Source: Anaerolineae bacterium
GTDB lineage: Bacteria; Chloroflexota; Anaerolineae; Aggregatilineales; Aggregatilineaceae
NCBI GenBank assembly: GCA_016929355.1
Contig: JAFGJA010000303.1
Coordinates: 1-5,718 of the forward strand
Length of the DNA stretch: 5,718 bases
Reading direction: 5' to 3'
Positions within the stretch are counted from its first letter, which is position 1. The number at the start of each line of letters is the position of its first letter. The notes beneath the pieces are model-generated. The model saw only the letters and a program-made list of their open reading frames with translations, did not search any database and was not told where the DNA came from. The position numbers and the translations under genes are program-made. Positions 1-4,534 of the stretch are shown one piece after another.

Positions 1-333
1 GGCATCAGCAAACCGGGCGAGATCGTATGGAGCCGCGTCTTTGTGATGGATGGCGCGCTGCATGTCGATCTCGGACGCGCAACAGTGGTCCATCTGCCGC
101 AAGAAGAAACTGAGCGCCGTTGGCAGGAAACAACTCCCCAATGGCCGATCATGCACGCGGTCTTGCACGGCATCACGCGCGATCAGATGATGGCGCGCCA
201 CAAAGCCAATCACCTGAATGTGGCCTATGCACCTTCGGCAGAAGAAGCCGATCAAGCGTTAGCCGCTAAAGCAGCGATGTTTGCGGATATGGGCCTACAG
301 GTGCATCTCTGCGGCGATGTGACCGTCGGGTAA
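1..333 (+). CDS. L-fucose isomerase-like protein, C-terminal part (5' end outside window)
   Basis: The reading frame is open from the first base and stops with TAA at 331-333, giving the last 110 residues of a larger protein. The fragment contains a TPQWP stretch (residues 45-49), an MHAVLHG stretch (51-57) and an RDQMMARHKANH segment (60-71). These resemble the C-terminal domain of the L-fucose/L-arabinose isomerase-like family. In E. coli FucI a conserved Asn-His near the C-terminus supplies a metal/substrate-binding histidine, and His71 of this fragment is the likely counterpart. Enzymes of this family interconvert aldoses and ketoses in the cytoplasm using a divalent metal. Because the N-terminal and central domains lie outside the window, the sugar specificity cannot be judged. 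The internal GTG/ATG codons at 43-48 are not the real start, since recognisable coding sequence runs upstream of them. The protein ends shortly after a VHLCGDV segment. Nothing links it functionally to the downstream cell-wall genes. A hairpin-rich gap of 337 bp and a new promoter separate them. Confidence 0.7.
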   Translation, partial: GISKPGEIVWSRVFVMDGALHVDLGRATVVHLPQEETERRWQETTPQWPIMHAVLHGITRDQMMARHKANHLNVAYAPSAEEADQALAAKAAMFADMGLQVHLCGDVTVG

Positions 334-383
334 AACCTCACTCCGAGCAAAGTTAAGCAGTTCTTTCTGTGCGCTCACTGTTC

Positions 384-512
384 GGCCTCACCCCCTAATA
401 TCCCCGCGTATGCTACGCATACGATCTCCGGCCAAGCCGGAGAGGGGGACCTGACCGCGCACCTGACTCCCCCTCTCCATTCGTAATGAAGAGGGAGGCG
501 GGGGGTGAGGCC
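384..512. repeat. Inverted-repeat element with 12-bp perfect ends and internal hairpins
   Basis: The termini ggcctcaccccc (384-395) and gggggtgaggcc (501-512) are perfect reverse complements. Three internal hairpins lie between them. The first, at 407-423, has a 7-bp stem cgtatgc/gcatacg around tac. The second, at 425-443, has an 8-bp stem tctccggc/gccggaga around caa. The third, at 471-495, pairs ccctct with agaggg and catt with aatg, with one C-A mismatch. The sequence acctga occurs twice (449-454 and 461-466). The element carries no plausible gene, so it looks like a small non-coding palindromic repeat (MITE- or REP-like). No clear target-site duplication is visible: the flanks are ctgttc and aatcat. 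Its motifs cctcaccccc and ccccctctcca recur at 4383-4406, so it belongs to a family with at least two copies here. As RNA it could fold and limit read-through from the upstream isomerase gene, but no terminator T-tract follows. Confidence 0.75.
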
Positions 513-589
513 AATCATTACATGGTATTCCCCGACCATTTGCCAATCGAATTCCCCATCGAAAATCGCCGCCCACCACCACCTCCCCG
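513..589. other. Intergenic spacer with no recognised feature
   Basis: This is the remaining part of the 334-670 gap between the inverted-repeat element and the promoter. It has two copies of attcccc (537-543 and 551-557 approximately) and a weak atggt/accat dyad. No credible coding frame, RNA gene or regulator site was recognised. The 50 bases after the isomerase stop (334-383) are likewise featureless and lack a convincing intrinsic terminator. Confidence 0.4.
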
Positions 590-618
590 TTTGGAGCCGC
601 CGGACTGTCTGGTATAAT
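590..618 (+). promoter_or_regulatory. Sigma70-type extended -10 promoter for the murA-like operon
   Basis: A perfect TATAAT lies at 613-618, preceded by TGG at 610-612, which gives the extended -10 pattern TGnTATAAT. The best -35 candidates are poor: tttgga at 590-595 (17-bp spacer) or ttggag at 591-596 (16-bp spacer), each matching TTGACA at three positions. A weak -35 with an extended -10 is a known workable combination. Transcription would start near 625, leaving a leader of about 45 nt before the ATG at 671. This is the only strong promoter-like sequence seen upstream of the three tightly packed genes ending at 4382. Confidence 0.7.
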
Positions 619-670
619 GGCGCGGCGAACGATTAAACACAATTTGTAGAGAAGTAGACAGGCAAACACA

Positions 671-1945
671 ATGCGCATTGTTGTTCATGGTGGACAACCG
701 CTCAAGGGTACGCTCCAGCCATCCGGCAATAGCAACGCAGCGCTGGCCTTACTCGCGGCGGCGCTGCTCACCGATGCCCCGGTGACGTTACAGCGTGTGC
801 CGGATACATCGGGGGTAGCCACGCTGATTGACGCGATCCAATCGCTCGGCACGACGATTACGCGCGACGGTGATACCGTCCAATTGCACACCCCGGCGCT
901 GCACACCCGCGATCTCGATCAGGCGGTGACGGGCGGGCAGGTCAGTTTGGTGCTGCTGTTGGCCCCGATTCTGGCACGGCGGCGTCATGCGCGCCTGGAA
1001 ATTGACTATCCCCTCAGCCGCCTACACACGCATCTGAACGCCCTGCGCGATCTCGGCGTCAGTATCCGCAGCAGCGCCGGTGTGATCGATTTTCAGGCGG
1101 AACCCTGGGATAAGCGCGAGATTGTGCTGCTGCAAACTAGCGTCACCGCCACCGCGATCACCAGTATGCTCGCTGCCGCGTTGGGCCGCGAAACGATTAT
1201 CCGCAATGCCGCTTCCGAACCGCATGTGCAAGACCTGCTGCTGATGCTGACCGCAATGGGCGCGCGCATTGCAGGAATCGGCTCGAATGTGCTGCACATT
1301 CACGGCCAACAAGGGAAAGAGCAGCTTGGCGGCGCGACGGTCCAACTCTCACCGGACCACATCGAGATTGCCAGTTTTGCAGCCATCGGCGCGATTACCG
1401 GCGGATCGCTGTCAATTGAAGGTGTTGTGCCCGCGCACCTCTCATTTATTGCGCGCGTGTTTGCGCGGTTGGGCATGAATCTGTATTTCAACGGCGACAC
1501 GCTGTTTTTGCCCACGCACGAAAATTTGATCGCTTCGCAGAGCGAAGAAGAACTCGATCTGCCGATTGATACCGCGCCCTGGCCCGGTTTCCCCTCCGAT
1601 CTGGTGGCGATGGCAACCGTTGTCGCCACGCAAGCACGCGGCACGACGCTTTTCCACGAAAAAATGTTTGATACCCGCCTCCTGTTTGTGGATAAACTCA
1701 CGTCAATGGGCGCGCAGATTGTGCTTTGCGATCCGCACCGAGCGATTGTCGTGGGACCAACCAAATTACGCGGCGAATACCTGGATACGCCAGATGTGCG
1801 CACCGGGTTAGCACTGCTTGGCGCGGCGTTATGCGCCGAAACCAGCGTGACGATTGACAACGCCCAACTGATTGATCGCAGCTTCGAAAATGTGATCGGC
1901 AAACTGGTCAGCGTTGGCGCGCAGATCGAGGTGGTGCAGCCATGA
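671..1945 (+). CDS. MurA/EPSP-synthase-family protein (annotated-type UDP-GlcNAc 1-carboxyvinyltransferase) lacking canonical catalytic residues
   Basis: The 424-residue product matches classical MurA in length (about 420) and aligns along its whole length by eye with E. coli MurA. Classical MurA transfers enolpyruvate from PEP to UDP-GlcNAc in the cytoplasm, the first committed step of peptidoglycan synthesis. Family marks include LKGTLQPSGNSNAAL near the N-terminus, the TSVTAT segment (156-161), SPDHIE (227-232), GFPSD with Asp310 (E. coli Asp305), DTR with Arg336 (Arg331), DVRTG with Arg377 (Arg371) and IDRSFE with Arg403 (Arg397). Key residues differ. Lys22 of the SGAKNA motif is Ser21 here, Arg91 appears to be Gln90, and the PGGC loop carrying Cys115 is replaced by a shorter LEIDYPLSR (109-117). 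The only cysteines are at 353 and 388. The start fits the MurA N-terminus, but the Shine-Dalgarno match is weak (agg around 660-662). The stop overlaps the next start. Family membership is firm; MurA activity is uncertain. Confidence 0.85.
   Translation: MRIVVHGGQPLKGTLQPSGNSNAALALLAAALLTDAPVTLQRVPDTSGVATLIDAIQSLGTTITRDGDTVQLHTPALHTRDLDQAVTGGQVSLVLLLAPILARRRHARLEIDYPLSRLHTHLNALRDLGVSIRSSAGVIDFQAEPWDKREIVLLQTSVTATAITSMLAAALGRETIIRNAASEPHVQDLLLMLTAMGARIAGIGSNVLHIHGQQGKEQLGGATVQLSPDHIEIASFAAIGAITGGSLSIEGVVPAHLSFIARVFARLGMNLYFNGDTLFLPTHENLIASQSEEELDLPIDTAPWPGFPSDLVAMATVVATQARGTTLFHEKMFDTRLLFVDKLTSMGAQIVLCDPHRAIVVGPTKLRGEYLDTPDVRTGLALLGAALCAETSVTIDNAQLIDRSFENVIGKLVSVGAQIEVVQP
1928..1934 (+). promoter_or_regulatory. 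Ribosome-binding site for the alpha/beta hydrolase gene, inside the murA-like 3' end
   Basis: GAGGTGG lies 7 nt upstream of the ATG at 1942, within the last codons of the murA-like gene. Together with the ATGA stop/start overlap at 1942-1945 it fixes the hydrolase start and suggests translational coupling between the two genes. Confidence 0.65.
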
Positions 1946-2745
1946 GCGATCCCATCATTCAAACGCAGACTATCGCCGGTATAAAAAGCGGCGTCTGTGT
2001 GACGGATAAAGCGGCCACGCAACAAACGCCTGTGTTATTGCTGCATGGCTGGGGCGCAAAAATCCAGAGTTTTTGGCCCGTCGCCGAAAACCTCGCGCCG
2101 AAAGGCTACCAACTCCACCTGCTCGATCTGCCAGGTTTCGGCATCAGCGATCCGCCGCCGACCACCTGGGGGGTGGCGGACTATATGCGCTTCGTGCTGG
2201 CGTATCTGGACAGCGCCCAATTGGATCGTGTAGCGGTGATCGGGCATTCGTTCGGCGGGCGCATTGCGCTCATGCTGGCGGCAGATCACCCGGATCGTAT
2301 CAGCAAAATGATCCTCGCCAACAGCGCCGGACTCGTTACTCCGCCAACGATCAAACAGATGATACGGAATGGGTTGGTGCGGGCGGCGCGTGATACATTA
2401 GGCAAACTGGGTTTAGAGTCGCTGCAAACCCGCCTGCGCGAGCGGTATAACCAGCGCTATGCTTCCGAAGACTATCTGAACGCCGGAGACTTGCGCGAGA
2501 CATTTTTGCAGGTCATTGCGCAGGATTTGACCGATTACGCGCGGCGCGTGCAGGCTCCCACTGTGTTGGTCTGGGGCGATCAAGACACCGATACTCCGCT
2601 CTGGCAGGGACGCAAACTCGAACAACTCATCCCGGATGCGGGCTTGATCGTGTTTGAGGGCGCGGGACACTACTCGTACCTGGATCGCCTGTACGATTTT
2701 ATCCGCATTGTCGATCACTTTTTGCGTGATACACCTGAGACTTAA
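1942..2745 (+). CDS. Alpha/beta hydrolase fold protein
   Basis: The 267-residue protein shows the complete signature of a soluble alpha/beta hydrolase. VLLLHGWG (31-38) forms the usual oxyanion-hole HG motif, LDLPGFGISD (61-70) is the conserved strand-loop, and GHSFGG (101-106) is the nucleophile elbow with Ser103. VLVWGDQDTDTP (208-219) supplies the acid, most likely Asp215, and GAGHYSYLD (240-248) supplies His243. Residues about 130-200 form the variable, mostly helical cap that would set substrate choice. No signal peptide or membrane segment is visible, so a cytoplasmic enzyme is expected. The gene starts inside the murA-like stop codon (ATGA) and ends 5 bp before the MurF-family gene, so it is co-transcribed with cell-wall genes. 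Substrate cannot be read from sequence: esterase, amidase, lactonase or C-C hydrolase activity are all possible. Operon position suggests, but does not show, a role connected with envelope precursors. Confidence 0.9.
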   Translation: MSDPIIQTQTIAGIKSGVCVTDKAATQQTPVLLLHGWGAKIQSFWPVAENLAPKGYQLHLLDLPGFGISDPPPTTWGVADYMRFVLAYLDSAQLDRVAVIGHSFGGRIALMLAADHPDRISKMILANSAGLVTPPTIKQMIRNGLVRAARDTLGKLGLESLQTRLRERYNQRYASEDYLNAGDLRETFLQVIAQDLTDYARRVQAPTVLVWGDQDTDTPLWQGRKLEQLIPDAGLIVFEGAGHYSYLDRLYDFIRIVDHFLRDTPET

Positions 2746-2750
2746 CAACT

Positions 2751-4382
2751 ATGGTTCAATCACTGATTTTATTGTGGCTGGCCGGGGTTATCCTGCGCAT
2801 CTGGCGTTTGGCCCGTTTTTTCCAGCTTGAAGGTTACGACAACGCCCGTTTTTTGCGCTGGTTATTCGATAAACCGCAGCGTTATATCATGTGGCGCGCG
2901 CTGGTCTTTGTGGGCGTAGCGTCGCTGATCTCGCTGGCGCTGAATTGGGGCGGGCAGGATACCGGGCTGCTGTATCTGGCGGTCTGGGGCGTGGCTGGTG
3001 TCATCGGCATCTGGCCGGAACCACCGAAAGAAGTCAAGCAAACCTTCAAACTGACCCAACGCGCGACCCGCCTGCTGATTACCGCGTTTGCGCTGGCGGT
3101 GATCGTCCTTATCGGCGCAGAAGTAACCTTGCTTGCTGCGTTCAATTTTTCGGATCGCACCGATTTCGCCGTGATCACGCTCACCGGACTGGTCATTTTC
3201 CATCTCGCGCCGTTCGCCTTGCCCCTCGCTAACCTGATCATGTATCCGGTTGAGGTCATGTTCCGGCGTATGTTCCGCGAACGCGCCCGCCGCAATCTCA
3301 AAAAAGCCGGTCCCGTCGTGATCGGCATTACGGGCAGTTACGGCAAAACCAGCACCAAAGAATACCTCGCGCATATCCTCGGCGGGCGCTATGACGTGCT
3401 GGCGACGCCCAAGAGCTATAACACGCTGATGGGCGTCTGTATGGTCATCAACGACGATTTAGCCGATGGCAAGCATTACGATTATTTCATTGTGGAGATG
3501 GGCGCGTATATTGAGGGCGAAATCCGCGAAATTTGCGAACTGGTCGAGCCGCAGATCAGCATCATGACCGCCGTTGGCCCGCAGCACCTCGAACGCTTCG
3601 GCAGCATCGAAGCCACCGCCCGCGCCAAATACGAGATCATGCAAGCCCTGCCGCCGGATGGCGTCGGCGTGTTCAATTGGGACGATCACCATGTCCGCGC
3701 GTTGTATGAAAAAGGCTATCCCGAAACACGGATCGCGGTCAGTTGGGAAAATGCCGAACATGCGACGCAGCTTCGCTTTTTGGCGCGCAACGTCAAACAA
3801 ACGGTCACTGGCCTGGGATTTGACGTAATTGACACCTATCTCGAAGAAGAACAGCATTTCAGCACAAAGCTGGTCGCCAGCCATAATGTCACGAATATTT
3901 TGCTGGCAACCGCCGTCGCGCGCCACCTGGACGTACCGCTCACCGAAATTGCGATGCGTGTCGCCAGCCTGGAACCCGCCGAACACCGCTTGCAGCGCCG
4001 GACCATGCCCGGTGGCATCACGATCATTGACGACGCCTACAGCGCGAATCCGGTGGGTGCGCGTAATGTACTGGATGTGCTGGCGCTGTATGATACAGGC
4101 AGGCGCGTGCTGATTACGCCGGGGATTGTCGAGTTAGGCGCATTACAGGAGCAGGAAAATCGGAAATTGGGCCGCCATGCCGCGCAGGTCTGCACGGATA
4201 TTGTGCTGGTGGGCATCGCGCAAACGATGCCGATCCAGCAGGGGATTCACGAAACAGGTTTCGCGGCAGACCGGCTTTACGTGTATGATACGCGCGAGGA
4301 AGCTATCGCCTGGTTCCAGCGCGAACTCAAAGGGGGCGATACGGTCCTGTTTTTAAATGATTTGCCGGATACCTACCTTTAA
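2751..4382 (+). CDS. murF: Membrane-anchored MurF-family ligase (UDP-MurNAc-tripeptide--D-Ala-D-Ala ligase type)
   Basis: The product has 543 residues, clearly longer than the roughly 450 of typical MurF. Residues 1 to about 172 are a hydrophobic domain with probable helices near 3-20, 47-66, 72-88, 106-131 and 139-165. The ligase part follows. It has the ATP P-loop ITGSYGKTSTKE (193-204), KSYNTLMGVC (221-230), EMGAYIEGEI (249-258), AVGPQHLERFGS (274-285), ARAKYEI (290-296) with Lys293 as the candidate carbamylated lysine, and HNVTNILLA (378-386). The MurF-type DDAYSANP (427-434) and ITPGIVELG (455-463) come last. MurF uses ATP to join D-Ala-D-Ala to the UDP-MurNAc tripeptide. The DDxYSANP motif favours MurF over MurC, D or E. 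Differences from common MurF are Ser431 where Asn is usual and TPG where the GDM of GDMxELG is usual. The start is 5 bp after the hydrolase stop with only a weak Shine-Dalgarno, so coupling is likely. A related ligase acting on another substrate remains possible. Confidence 0.83.
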   Translation: MVQSLILLWLAGVILRIWRLARFFQLEGYDNARFLRWLFDKPQRYIMWRALVFVGVASLISLALNWGGQDTGLLYLAVWGVAGVIGIWPEPPKEVKQTFKLTQRATRLLITAFALAVIVLIGAEVTLLAAFNFSDRTDFAVITLTGLVIFHLAPFALPLANLIMYPVEVMFRRMFRERARRNLKKAGPVVIGITGSYGKTSTKEYLAHILGGRYDVLATPKSYNTLMGVCMVINDDLADGKHYDYFIVEMGAYIEGEIREICELVEPQISIMTAVGPQHLERFGSIEATARAKYEIMQALPPDGVGVFNWDDHHVRALYEKGYPETRIAVSWENAEHATQLRFLARNVKQTVTGLGFDVIDTYLEEEQHFSTKLVASHNVTNILLATAVARHLDVPLTEIAMRVASLEPAEHRLQRRTMPGGITIIDDAYSANPVGARNVLDVLALYDTGRRVLITPGIVELGALQEQENRKLGRHAAQVCTDIVLVGIAQTMPIQQGIHETGFAADRLYVYDTREEAIAWFQRELKGGDTVLFLNDLPDTYL

Positions 4383-4482
4383 CCTCACCCCCCGGCCCCC
4401 TCTCCACGCATGGAGAGGGGGGGTTAGGTCGAGCGCTGATTCCTCCTCTCCACCCAGTGGGGAGGGGGTTAGGGGGAGGGGC
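4383..4482. repeat. Two tandem G/C-rich hairpins related to the 384-512 repeat
   Basis: The first unit begins with cctcaccccc (4383-4392), identical to 386-395. It contains ccccctctcca (4396-4406), identical to 469-479, paired with tggagaggggg (4411-4421) around a cgca loop. This is a perfect 11-bp stem. An outer arm acctcacc (4382-4389) pairs with ggttaggt (4422-4429) with one mismatch. The second unit at 4442-4468 is a 12-bp stem with two or more G-T wobbles around a cca loop, followed by ggttagggggagggg. The element starts directly after the MurF-family stop codon. It probably belongs to the same dispersed intergenic repeat family as the upstream copy. The stems could protect or end the operon mRNA, but no run of T follows, so a standard intrinsic terminator is not supported. 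Confidence 0.7.
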
Positions 4483-4515
4483 TAATCAGAGGATTACCTA
4501 ACTTGGTTGTTAAAA

Positions 4516-4530
4516 CCTATCAGGATAGGA
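4516..4530 (+). promoter_or_regulatory. ddl: Ribosome-binding site of ddl lying in a small dyad
   Basis: The sequence cctatc-ag-gatagg (4516-4529) is a perfect dyad that overlaps the Shine-Dalgarno region. AGGA occurs at 4522-4525 and again at 4527-4530. The first is 9 nt before ATG 4535. The second is 4 nt before ATG 4535 and 7 nt before the in-frame ATG at 4538, so either start could be used. As RNA the dyad could form a 5-bp stem with a cagg loop that hides the AGG. As DNA it could be a short operator. No convincing promoter was found between the hairpins and this site. Confidence 0.45.
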
Positions 4531-4534
4531 AAAA

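Noticed and set aside
384..512. Repeats considered as a CRISPR array
   Set aside because: There are no regularly spaced direct repeats with unique spacers; the structure is a palindrome with nested hairpins.
388..678. Minus-strand open frame of 96 codons across the gap before the murA-like gene
   Set aside because: It lies over the inverted-repeat element and the promoter. Its translation is low in recognisable motifs and rich in Arg/Pro from the G/C hairpins, and it has no plausible start signal.
1300..2025. Minus-strand open frame of 241 codons opposite the murA-like gene
   Set aside because: It is antisense to a gene with clear family alignment. The translation is Ser/Arg/Ala-rich with no domain, as expected for a mirror of GC-biased codons.
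2862..3986. Long minus-strand open frames (170 and 175 codons) opposite the MurF-family gene
   Set aside because: The plus strand here encodes membrane helices and intact Mur ligase motifs. The antisense products are low-complexity and charged, with no recognisable motif.
4396..4421. Perfect 11-bp hairpin considered as an intrinsic terminator of the operon
   Set aside because: The stem is strong, but it is followed by ggttaggtc rather than a T-run, so a standard rho-independent terminator is not supported.
4501..4531. Possible ddl promoter using ttggtt (4503-4508) as -35
   Set aside because: No acceptable -10 hexamer lies at 16-18 bp spacing (taggaa at best), and the would-be start would fall at or after the ATG.
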